Shown here in pieces: positions 1-5,670 of a DNA stretch of 9,675 nucleotides; position 1 is the first letter of the stretch, and every line of letters begins with the position of its first letter. A program made the translations under genes and the position numbers. The notes below the pieces were generated by a model. It was given only the letters and a program-made list of their open reading frames with translations, made no database searches and was not told the DNA's origin. The DNA is from UMGS172 sp045546555 (GTDB lineage: Bacteria; Bacillota; Clostridia; Oscillospirales; Acutalibacteraceae), in assembly GCA_045546555.1 (NCBI GenBank), contig JAZQCY010000138.1, positions 1 through 9,675 on the forward strand, in the 5' to 3' direction.

Positions 1-124
1 AAATTTCTTGAAATTTGATTGTTTTTCTACATCATTGCAATGGTCGTTGTCAAATTTTCTTTGAAAATTTGTTGCCAAATCGAAGATTTGGCGTGGAAAT
101 AACACTTTCAGAGTTATTTCCACG
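1..124. repeat. Cluster of consecutive perfect hairpins/palindromes
   Basis: Five inverted repeats follow one another with almost no spacing: 1-6/11-16 (AAATTT arms, cut by the window edge), 33-42 (self-complementary CATTGCAATG), 51-59/63-71 (9-bp stem, TTT loop), 75-81/85-91 (CCAAATC/GATTTGG, GAA loop), and 92-103/113-124 (12-bp perfect stem CGTGGAAATAAC/GTTATTTCCACG, extended by two further pairs after one mismatch). No open reading frame of note lies here. The density of perfect stems is far above what AT-rich spacer usually shows. It could be a REP/MITE-like dispersed repeat or a structured leader of a gene to the left. Which of these cannot be decided from one copy. Confidence 0.6.
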
Positions 125-134
125 TTCAACCACC

Positions 135-143
135 ATTATAACA
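135..143 (-). promoter_or_regulatory. Possible extended -10 promoter reading left
   Basis: On the minus strand the sequence TGTTATAAT occurs, a perfect TATAAT preceded by the TGn extended -10 element. The -35 position at 158-163 reads TTTATT, only 3 of 6 consensus, so activity would depend on the extended -10. Transcription would start near 128 and run straight through the hairpin cluster and out of the window. AT-rich spacer gives such matches by chance, so this is tentative. Confidence 0.3.
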
Positions 144-183
144 CACATGCAATAAAAAATAAATAGTAAATACAATAATTTTG

Positions 184-219
184 TGAGGAAAACAATTTGC
201 TTTGTGACAATTTACCTCA
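184..219. repeat. Direct repeat flanked by short inverted arms
   Basis: ACAATTT occurs at 192-198 and again at 207-213, two copies spaced 15 bp apart (start to start), bracketed by TGAGG (184-188) and CCTCA (215-219). This resembles a small protein-binding site but may be chance in AT-rich sequence. Nothing else is recognisable between 144 and 247. Confidence 0.2.
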
Positions 220-247
220 TTTTTGACTTTTTTGGTAAGGATAAACG

Positions 248-282
248 AAAAATAAAAGCAGAGAACGTAAATTCTCTGCTTT
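248..282 (-). terminator. Intrinsic terminator of the candidate small RNA
   Basis: A perfect 11-bp stem (255-265 with 272-282, AAAGCAGAGAA/TTCTCTGCTTT) has a 6-nt loop. On the minus strand it is followed by a U-rich tail (TTTTATTTTT, including the last stem bases). Shape and tail are those of a strong Rho-independent terminator for minus-strand transcription. The plus-strand tail is weaker. Confidence 0.8.
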
Positions 283-370
283 AAGTTTATTTTACAAACA
301 CAAGACGGCGACTCGCCGCCCCTCTTAAAGTGACTTCAAGATGTACGCTGCCACAGGGGCACGGTTTGAT
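248..370 (-). ncRNA. Candidate structured small RNA, about 120 nt, unknown family
   Basis: A consensus-like promoter (377-405) would start a transcript near A370, and the intrinsic terminator ends it near 248. There is no ATG on the minus strand between these points, so it is unlikely to be a small gene. Seen by eye in the RNA: a closing pair CAAAC (368-364) with GUUUG (299-295); a stem GCCCCU (360-355) with AGGGGC (323-318); inside it a hairpin CUUGAA/UUUAAG with loop GUCAC. That loop can also pair with GUGGC (354-350), forming a 5-bp pseudoknot (one G-U) or an alternative nested stem. A CGGCGA-C-TCGCCG palindrome (306-318) overlaps the 3' arm of the main stem. I do not recognise it as 6S, SRP, RNase P, tmRNA or a common riboswitch. 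No gene follows within the transcript, which favours a trans-acting or protein-binding RNA. Confidence 0.5.
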
Positions 371-467
371 GCTTTAATTGTAACACAAAGCGGTGCGGTT
401 TTCAACTGATATGCCCTTAATTCAGTTATTTTCAAGTCCGCTTTGTGCTACACCTTAATAATAAAGC
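371..467. repeat. Large imperfect inverted repeat overlapping the small-RNA promoter
   Basis: The 15-bp arms at 379-393 and 438-452 (CCGCTTTGTG core) match at 14 of 15 positions, the exception being a G-U pair if read as minus-strand RNA. Outer arms GCTTTA/TAAAGC (371-376/462-467) continue the symmetry, and an inner AACTGA/TCAGTT pair lies at 404-409/422-427. The left arm covers the spacer and -10 of the small-RNA promoter. It could be an operator, a remnant of a small mobile repeat, or a structured RNA. I see no reading frame in 282-552 other than the small gene starting at 687. Confidence 0.5.
377..405 (-). promoter_or_regulatory. Promoter of the candidate small RNA
   Basis: On the minus strand, -35 TTGAAA (405-400) is followed by a 17-bp spacer and -10 TACAAT (382-377). 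Both hexamers match sigma-A consensus at 5 of 6 positions with optimal spacing. The predicted start is near 370. The same -10 hexamer and spacing occur in the promoter of the 590-aa secreted protein (5559-5587). Confidence 0.6.
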
Positions 468-474
468 TTTCTGT

Positions 475-495
475 GTCCCAAAAGTGGGACTTTTG
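475..495. other. Two overlapping, mutually exclusive hairpins
   Basis: GTCCCA (475-480) can pair with TGGGAC (485-490), or CAAAAGT (479-485) can pair with ACTTTTG (489-495). The two cannot form together. The site lies just beyond the terminator of the small gene at 553-687 and may be a second, back-up transcription stop. No function is supported. Confidence 0.3.
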
Positions 496-500
496 TAATA

Positions 501-545
501 AAAGTAAATAATAAAACCCGAACGCATTTCTACGATCGGGTTTTA
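501..545 (-). terminator. Intrinsic terminator of the 820-aa protein/small-protein unit
   Basis: A perfect 10-bp stem (512-521 with 536-545, TAAAACCCGA/TCGGGTTTTA) has a 14-nt loop. On the minus strand the 3' arm runs into a T-rich tail (TTTTATTATTTACTTTT). It begins only 8 bp after the stop codon of the small gene at 553-687, so it ends that two-gene unit. Confidence 0.8.
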
Positions 546-552
546 TACTCAA

Positions 553-687
553 TTACTGATCCCACTCAAACCAATCATCGGGATTGGTTGCACTGAGTAC
601 AGTTTCAGGCTTGTTGTCGGCCGCAAACTCGGTCTTGGACACCAAGGATTTGACAGTGAGTTCGGGCTTCTGATATTCTTTATTCAT
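553..687 (-). CDS. Small acidic KEYxKPELT-family protein (44 aa), copy 1
   Basis: Unrecognised 44-residue protein. It begins MNKEYQKPELTVKSL and ends in a Trp/Asp-rich tail (DDWFEWDQ). The start is supported by AGGAGG (701-696) 8 nt upstream. It lies 15 bp after the stop of the 820-aa secreted protein and just before an intrinsic terminator. A second copy lies at 3528-3668 in the same position behind a related secreted protein. Residues 3-24 align without gaps to residues 2-23 of that copy with 15 identities, 10 of them written with different synonymous codons, which argues for selection on the protein. It has no signal peptide, membrane segment or cysteine, and is acidic (9 Asp/Glu against 5 Lys). 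A conserved N-terminal half with a variable aromatic tail recalls leader/core peptides, and YxKPxL resembles leader motifs bound by RiPP recognition elements. No maturation enzyme is in the window, so a RiPP role is only a hypothesis. Confidence 0.8.
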   Translation of the reverse strand: MNKEYQKPELTVKSLVSKTEFAADNKPETVLSATNPDDWFEWDQ

Positions 688-702
688 ATTCCGTTCCTCC
701 TA

Positions 703-3165
703 TCAGTCTGCAGGGACTTCGTAGCCCTTAATATCATAAACGGTCTTGACCTCGTTATAGCTTGCTTCGCCAAGGTTATAATACTCACGAACACCCTCGG
801 CATTTTCAATATACATTACTGCAACGAAGCGCTGGTTGTATGCGGTTCTACCGTCCTCCCTCGAAAGACCTGTGAGGATCATCTGATAATCGCAGTTGCC
901 GTCTTTGTCGGTCTCGTAAACCACATCGGTAGCAGTACCTGCCTTATAGCAAGCCTTGGAGAGTGCCGAAACACCTGCGGTCAGCTCGCCTTCAGCGGCA
1001 TACCACTCTGCACCGTAAGCCACGGCTGCCTTTGCAGGAGCAACTACAAAGCCAATCTCGGATGCGGCCGCCTTGGTTGCGGCATCAACGGTAGCCTTGA
1101 AGCGGATACCGGCAGACTGGTAGCTTCCGTCGGCCTTGGTACCTACACCGCGGATGGACGATGCGGCATTCTTGGCATTGTTGGGAGCGCTGGCAGCATC
1201 GGTAGGTACATACTCAACGACCTTGAAGTTGTCTACCAAAACGGTAAACGAGGGACCCTTGTCAGCATCGGTGCGTGCGCTGTAAGGAATGGCGAACAAA
1301 AGATATGTGTACGATGCATCAACTGCAGTCTTGGGCTCGTAGACCCAACCCATTGTCTTCCATTCGGCGGTGAAAACATCGCTTGTAAGGTTCTTCTTAT
1401 CGTTGGGAACCTCGGTCTTGCTTCCGCCCATCATAATACCTGCCTTGGAAGCAAGATAAAAGCGGCTTGCGCTGATGCTGGTTGCTTCAGAGTTGTTGGA
1501 AACAAGCTTGGCATCAAAGCTGATATAATACTTCTTGCCTGCCTCTGGCTGGAAGCCGTTGAGGTTAAAGGTTGCGGTGGAGTCATATGTCACTCCTGCC
1601 GAAATTTCAATAACACTACCCTTTTCGGCATCCTCGGCAGACGAAACAACTGTGGTATCACCATCTGTGCCGTTGGGGGTAAAGGCATAAGTATCACCCT
1701 CGGTAAGGACCTTAACCGCAGAGTAGGTCGGGTTGAGATAGCTTCCCAGATAGGTTTCGGACAAGGTTCTGGAAAGATATGCATCCTTGATGGCTTTTAC
1801 GTTTCCGTTTTCGGTACCGACAACGCCACCTGCTTTGACCCAGGTGATGTCGTAGCTGTAAGGAGCCAAAGCGTCGGTTATGACAACCGCACGGTCATCT
1901 GCGGCCTTGGGGTATACGGTAACGGTTACCGACTCCACGAGGAACTCACCCGTACCGCGACCGGTGAGGATAAGGCTCTTGCCCGCAAACGATGTTATAG
2001 CATCAGTATCAACGATACCGGTCAGATATTGGAAATCGTCGGTTGTGTTCTTGTGATAAGCATCGGCAAACTCCCATGTAGCGCCGCCGCCAAGTCCGTT
2101 GGAGTTTTCAAGAACTGCAAGGCCTATGGTGGTGCCGGCGGTCATAGCCTTATACTTTGCGGTGACAACATAAAGGTTGTTAGCGGTAAGGCTGACATAG
2201 TGCTTTCCGTTAACCGTGTTGTCCTCATCATAGATAAGACCGTTGTGGTTCCAGTCATAGCTGACATAGCCAAAGGGATTGTTGTTGGCAGGCATAAAGT
2301 GGAAGCCATCCCCGGCAACGTGGGTCTTCTCGGTGGTTCCGTTATAGTTACACATATTGCCGTGAGCCGCAAAGCCACTTACATCAAGCACGTCCTCGCC
2401 GGTCTTGTAGTCGTAAACATAGGTCGTTGCGACTACCTTTTCGATGGTGATGTAATCAAAGCAAACGCCGATCTTCTCACCGTTATTGACATAAGACGGT
2501 CTGATTCCGAAATAAGGTGCGGTCAGCTTATTGGCGGTCTGGGTAGTAAAGATAACGGTTTCATACTTCCACTCGCCGTAGTTAAAATCACCGTCGACAG
2601 GTGTTTCGGTCACGCTTGTCTGATTATCGTCGATCATAGTGGCGTAGGTAGAGCCACCCAAGCCGTCTCTCTTGCCGACGTTGTTATTATCGTTGCTGTA
2701 CGGATCGGCCGCCGTGAACAGATCGATACCACGGCTTGCACGGCTGTTGTTACGGTAGCTGTACTTGAAAGAAATCTTGTAGGTAGTCTCAGGCTCAAAC
2801 TTGAAAAGACCTGCAAGCTCTGCTTCGGATGCGGCAGGCTTGGAGCCTACTCCCGAGGGAGGATTGATCTCGCCCTCACCTGCGTTTGCGGTGTTGCTGT
2901 TGGCAAACCAGACGGTAGCACCCGAGGTCTGAACAAAATAGAAATATCCGTTTTTAATGTAGGCGTTGGTGCCTGCGTTAGAGATGGCAATACCGCCGTT
3001 GTTAGTAGTGCCCTCAAACTGCATATCGAGCACGGTCTCATACTTATCGCCTGCGGTTGCGGCATCTATCGTTGCGGCCGAGGCAGAACCGACAAGGCAT
3101 ACCGAAACCAAGGACATAAGAAGGCATAATACTAAAGCAATGCTTAAAAGTTTTTCGGTTTTCAT
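703..3165 (-). CDS. Large secreted multi-domain beta-rich protein (820 aa)
   Basis: The start at 3165 is chosen because AAGGAGAG (3180-3173) lies correctly upstream and the next residues form a classical signal peptide (MKTEK, hydrophobic core LLSIALVLCLLMSLV, cleavage after ASA at about residue 30). The longer frame from 3291 begins inside the leader hairpin. After the signal come three regions with jelly-roll, carbohydrate-binding-module-like patterns: about 41-245 (TTYKISFKYSYR, DYITIEKV), 248-419 and 480-652 (KKYYISFDAKL, FTVLVDNFKVV). A C-terminal domain at 669-820 (SAGIRFK, EIGF, DYQMILTGL, VMYI, SYNEV) is shared with the 590-aa protein at 3687-5459. The middle region is shared too (AN..YVVT.KYK at 328-339, TDDFQ at 375-379). 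No LPXTG, SLH, dockerin or catalytic domain is visible, so it is probably a secreted or surface-associated binding protein. Ligand unknown. Confidence 0.85.
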   Translation of the reverse strand: MKTEKLLSIALVLCLLMSLVSVCLVGSASAATIDAATAGDKYETVLDMQFEGTTNNGGIAISNAGTNAYIKNGYFYFVQTSGATVWFANSNTANAGEGEINPPSGVGSKPAASEAELAGLFKFEPETTYKISFKYSYRNNSRASRGIDLFTAADPYSNDNNNVGKRDGLGGSTYATMIDDNQTSVTETPVDGDFNYGEWKYETVIFTTQTANKLTAPYFGIRPSYVNNGEKIGVCFDYITIEKVVATTYVYDYKTGEDVLDVSGFAAHGNMCNYNGTTEKTHVAGDGFHFMPANNNPFGYVSYDWNHNGLIYDEDNTVNGKHYVSLTANNLYVVTAKYKAMTAGTTIGLAVLENSNGLGGGATWEFADAYHKNTTDDFQYLTGIVDTDAITSFAGKSLILTGRGTGEFLVESVTVTVYPKAADDRAVVITDALAPYSYDITWVKAGGVVGTENGNVKAIKDAYLSRTLSETYLGSYLNPTYSAVKVLTEGDTYAFTPNGTDGDTTVVSSAEDAEKGSVIEISAGVTYDSTATFNLNGFQPEAGKKYYISFDAKLVSNNSEATSISASRFYLASKAGIMMGGSKTEVPNDKKNLTSDVFTAEWKTMGWVYEPKTAVDASYTYLLFAIPYSARTDADKGPSFTVLVDNFKVVEYVPTDAASAPNNAKNAASSIRGVGTKADGSYQSAGIRFKATVDAATKAAASEIGFVVAPAKAAVAYGAEWYAAEGELTAGVSALSKACYKAGTATDVVYETDKDGNCDYQMILTGLSREDGRTAYNQRFVAVMYIENAEGVREYYNLGEASYNEVKTVYDIKGYEVPAD

Positions 3166-3292
3166 AAAGTATCTCTCCTTTATTGTATTCGATGCACTTT
3201 TCATTGGAGTCAGACATCCTGACCAAATGCCGTAAAGACCGCCGCAGAAGAACAGTGCAATGATATGTGTATACCAATGGCATACTATCATT
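3166..3292 (-). promoter_or_regulatory. Structured 5' leader of the 820-aa protein gene
   Basis: The predicted transcript starts near 3292 and so begins directly with a long hairpin. Arms AATGATA/TATCATT (3292-3286 with 3265-3259) and GTATGCC/GGTATAC (one G-U) stack around an AUU loop, with a 3-nt ACA bulge. Downstream, TGCACT can pair with AGTGCA (3259-3254 with 3198-3193), enclosing a GTCAG/CTGAC hairpin, and the Shine-Dalgarno stays unpaired. A 5'-terminal stem of this kind could stabilise the mRNA. I find no match to a riboswitch I know. Confidence 0.4.
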
Positions 3293-3296
3293 CTAT

Positions 3297-3328
3297 TTTA
3301 TATAACCACAAATTCAAATGGTTGTCAA
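3297..3328 (-). promoter_or_regulatory. Promoter of the 820-aa protein gene
   Basis: A perfect -35 TTGACA lies at 3328-3323 on the minus strand. The -10 is TATATA (3304-3299, 18-bp spacer, 4 of 6) or TTATAT at 17 bp, so the exact -10 is uncertain. The spacer 3329-3460 holds nothing else I can recognise. Confidence 0.55.
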
Positions 3329-3461
3329 CGAATCAAAAGCAACTGCAAAAGAAAGAACATATCAATCAAACAAAAAGACATGGTTTTTGCCACAACAGCA
3401 GCAATACATCACATATAGTGACATAAAAATCGCGTTCAATTATATTTTAGAGCTTCAATAA

Positions 3462-3500
3462 ATAACAACAAAAGACCCGGCCTTAAAGACCGGGTCCTTT
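3462..3500 (-). terminator. Intrinsic terminator of the 590-aa protein/small-protein unit
   Basis: The stem GACCCGG (3474-3480) with CCGGGTC (3490-3496) has a 9-nt loop, and TTTTGTTGTTATTT follows on the minus strand. It lies about 30 bp after the stop of the small gene at 3528-3668 and separates that unit from the promoter at 3297-3328. Confidence 0.85.
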
Positions 3501-3527
3501 GCTACTATGAATGAGGAGATCAAGAAA

Positions 3528-3668
3528 TTATTGTGCGTAATCAGGCCACCAGGGTGCTGCAGAAGCATCGGCTTCGTTCTCGTAAATACCGTCTGCGAGA
3601 TCTACTGCCACTTCGGTGTTCTGAATGAGCGATTTTAATGTCAGCTCGGGTTTTGTATACTCTTTCAT
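3528..3668 (-). CDS. Small acidic KEYxKPELT-family protein (46 aa), copy 2
   Basis: Unrecognised 46-residue protein, paralogue of the one at 553-687. It begins MKEYTKPELTLKSL and ends APWWPDYAQ. A GGGGAGGG ribosome binding site (3684-3677) ends 8 nt before the ATG, and the gene starts 18 bp after the stop of the 590-aa secreted protein, so the two are very likely co-transcribed. The N-terminal half is conserved with copy 1. The tail is different in sequence and longer, but keeps the same character: paired or near-paired aromatic residues, Asp, and a terminal Gln. It carries no signal peptide, no transmembrane stretch and no cysteine, and is acidic (9 Asp/Glu, 3 Lys). Possible roles are a peptide precursor, a cytoplasmic partner of the secreted protein, or a regulatory peptide. 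None is shown by the sequence. Confidence 0.8.
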   Translation of the reverse strand: MKEYTKPELTLKSLIQNTEVAVDLADGIYENEADASAAPWWPDYAQ

Positions 3669-3686
3669 TTTAAATGCCCTCCCCTA

Positions 3687-5459
3687 TTACTGAATTCCGG
3701 CTACCTGATTGTAGCTGTAGGAAATAGCATTACTGTAAACGGTTTGACCGTTTGTAATCATATACATCACGCAGGTGATTTCGGTTCCGAGGAGGCTTGC
3801 GGTCTCGCCCTTGCGAGTAAGACCTGTGATAATCAACTGGTAATCGTAGAATTTAGTACCGTAATTATCGGTAGAAACCTCGTAAACGATCTCTTCTTCA
3901 AGATCATCTGCCTTTACCTTTGTGGAAATAGCCATCGAGCCATCAGCAGCAAGGTAATCGGCAACCGAAGCACCATTCAGGGCTGCAGTAGGAACGGCAT
4001 AGAAGCCGATCTCGGTTGCAGATGCTCTGAAGTCCTCGGTAACTCTACCCTTGAAGCGGAGACCGGCCGAAACGTACGGAGTAGCATTTGCATCCTCTGC
4101 GCGGATAGAGCCCTGGTTGACGAGCTCATAAGCAGTAGCGTCACCGACATATCTTGCATAGACAGTCTCGCCGTCTACTGCAACGGTCGAAGGAGTAGTG
4201 AACTCGGGATCGGAATACCAACCAAGGAATTCCTTTTCGGTATCCTGACCGAAAACTGTGTGAGAAGTGCCTGCATAAACTGCCTTCATGCTTTCAACAC
4301 CGTTATCGTTGTAATATACGGTAGCAGCATTAGCAAGGGTAACATTAACAGTTGTGATATCGTAGGTGTCAATAGTGAATTTTGCTCCGCTCGGTCCTGC
4401 AATCAAAAGCTTGAGATAAGTAGCGGCCTGTACATTGATCCTTGCGCTAATGGTTTGCCAATCATCGGTATTACCGGTCACGGTCTCAAGGTTCCAGCAG
4501 TAAGCCTGATGAGAACCCGAACCGGTCACAGGAGCCAAGGTTGTTTTGTCGTTAGCGTTGCAGGTGCCGATACCAACGGTAGCAGTACCGGTGTTGTCGC
4601 TTACCTTATAGCGGACGGTGACAATGTAGGTCGTATTGGCCGCAATATCCTGAACTGTCGAGGTGCTGTTATTACACCATACAACAGGGGTATAGTTGCT
4701 GTACCAGCCTACGCTGTTTTTGTGAGTCGGTGCCTTGTTTGTATCACTGCCGGCTACGATTACGAGATCGCCGTCAGCAGTGGTAACGCTGCTATATGCC
4801 GAGGTTGAGCCACCGTAATTATTAAAAGCACCACTGGGTCTGTTTATAAAGTTGTAACCGTTAGGATTACCTGTAGATACAGTGGTTGAATAAGCACCGG
4901 CATCGGTGCCCTCGGTTACAACAACAATGTTCTTGATATAACCGGTCAAGTTCATATAAGTGAGGAACAGGTTCTCAAGGGTTACGCCACCACCGGTGGG
5001 GACATTTGCGGTAAAGGTATATGCGGCGGTATGCCACTTGCCATCACCGACAAATGCGCCTGAAAAGCCGCTCGAAGTTACGTTGGTAACTGCTGCTCTC
5101 TGTCCCGAAGCGGTTGCACTGGCACCATAGTAAAGAGAGAAATCACCATTGTTAAATGCAGTTAAATAGTAATCAAACTTAACGGTATAGGTAGTTCCCG
5201 TTGTAAGTGTGATTGCATATTTGCTACCGGTCCATGTAAGCTTCAAATTAGGTCGGGTACCACCGGCCGAAACGTAAAAGGCCTTTCCGCCCTCAACTGC
5301 AGGGTCAGCGACGATATTGCTGTCTGCAGCACCGGTTCCGCTATGAATACCGAAGCTAACATCGGTCATATTTGCCGCCGAAACAGTAGTAGTGAAGCAT
5401 ACGGAAATAACCGAAGCAAGCAAGCAAAGGGTTAAAACTAAAGTAATTACCTTTTTCAT
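3687..5459 (-). CDS. Secreted multi-domain protein with B-repeat-like and shared C-terminal domains (590 aa)
   Basis: The start at 5459 follows GGAGG (5473-5469) and opens a signal peptide (MKKVITLVLTLCLLASVISV, cleavage probably after VSA at residue 28). The upstream extension to 5579 crosses the promoter and is rejected. Regions: a carbohydrate-binding-module-like beta domain about 30-183 (TTYTVKFDYYLT, GKWHTAAYTF); a second about 190-372 related to the middle of the 820-aa protein (AN..YIVT.RYK at 274-285, TDDWQ at 331-335); a Listeria-Bacteroides/Flg_new-like repeat about 376-440 (FLGWYSDPEF at 411-420, VYARY at 433-437); and the shared C-terminal domain 449-590 (SAGLRFK, EIGF, DYQLIITGL, VMYM). 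There is no sortase signal, SLH or dockerin. It probably acts outside the cell in binding or adhesion. Followed by the small gene at 3528-3668. Confidence 0.85.
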   Translation of the reverse strand: MKKVITLVLTLCLLASVISVCFTTTVSAANMTDVSFGIHSGTGAADSNIVADPAVEGGKAFYVSAGGTRPNLKLTWTGSKYAITLTTGTTYTVKFDYYLTAFNNGDFSLYYGASATASGQRAAVTNVTSSGFSGAFVGDGKWHTAAYTFTANVPTGGGVTLENLFLTYMNLTGYIKNIVVVTEGTDAGAYSTTVSTGNPNGYNFINRPSGAFNNYGGSTSAYSSVTTADGDLVIVAGSDTNKAPTHKNSVGWYSNYTPVVWCNNSTSTVQDIAANTTYIVTVRYKVSDNTGTATVGIGTCNANDKTTLAPVTGSGSHQAYCWNLETVTGNTDDWQTISARINVQAATYLKLLIAGPSGAKFTIDTYDITTVNVTLANAATVYYNDNGVESMKAVYAGTSHTVFGQDTEKEFLGWYSDPEFTTPSTVAVDGETVYARYVGDATAYELVNQGSIRAEDANATPYVSAGLRFKGRVTEDFRASATEIGFYAVPTAALNGASVADYLAADGSMAISTKVKADDLEEEIVYEVSTDNYGTKFYDYQLIITGLTRKGETASLLGTEITCVMYMITNGQTVYSNAISYSYNQVAGIQ

Positions 5460-5547
5460 AAAATAATTCCTCCATATAATAAATTTAGATAAGAAATGTT
5501 TAAAAACTTTCTTTTGTGCTGACCCCACTTTTTGAAAATTACAACAT

Positions 5548-5566
5548 CTTACAAATAAATTGTAAG
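5548..5566. promoter_or_regulatory. Operator-like dyad over the -10 and start site
   Basis: CTTACAA (5548-5554) and TTGTAAG (5560-5566) form a perfect 7-bp dyad around a 5-bp centre. It covers the -10 hexamer (5559-5564) and the predicted start near 5552. A further inverted pair, TGCTGAC/GTCAGCA, flanks it at 5517-5523 and 5566-5572. The position suits a repressor site, but no regulator is encoded in the window. Confidence 0.4.
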
Positions 5567-5587
5567 TCAGCATATTCATTCCGTCAA
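5559..5587 (-). promoter_or_regulatory. Promoter of the 590-aa protein gene
   Basis: On the minus strand, -35 TTGACG (5587-5582), a 17-bp spacer and -10 TACAAT (5564-5559) give a sigma-A-like promoter with 5 of 6 matches in each box. The leader to the ATG is about 92 nt. Confidence 0.7.
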
Positions 5588-5670
5588 ATCAAAAAACAAC
5601 CGTTTGTTTGGAATTTTGGCCTAAAAATTATCATTTTTTTGGAATGTTGTATTTTTTTGTGAAAAATAGC

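Noticed and set aside
1..124. CRISPR array
   Set aside because: The hairpins differ in sequence from one another; there is no repeated unit with regular spacers and no cas gene.
248..370. Small RNA as 6S, SRP RNA or a riboswitch
   Set aside because: The length, the lack of the SRP apical motif, and the absence of a downstream gene before the terminator do not fit; I left it unassigned.
2029..3129. Long plus-strand open frame (366 codons) opposite the 820-aa protein
   Set aside because: It is antisense to a clear signal-peptide protein with paralogy to a neighbour; the translated product shows no recognisable domain, and such frames arise from the codon bias of the real gene.
3166..3291. N-terminal extension of the 820-aa protein to an ATG at 3291
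   Set aside because: The extension falls in the leader hairpin, at or next to the predicted start site, and would bury the signal peptide; 3165 has the proper ribosome binding site.
3744..4808. Long plus-strand open frame (354 codons) opposite the 590-aa protein
   Set aside because: Same reason: antisense shadow with no ribosome binding site of note and no recognisable family.
5460..5579. N-terminal extension of the 590-aa protein to an ATG at 5579
   Set aside because: That ATG lies within the promoter between the -35 and -10 boxes; 5459 has GGAGG and opens the signal peptide.
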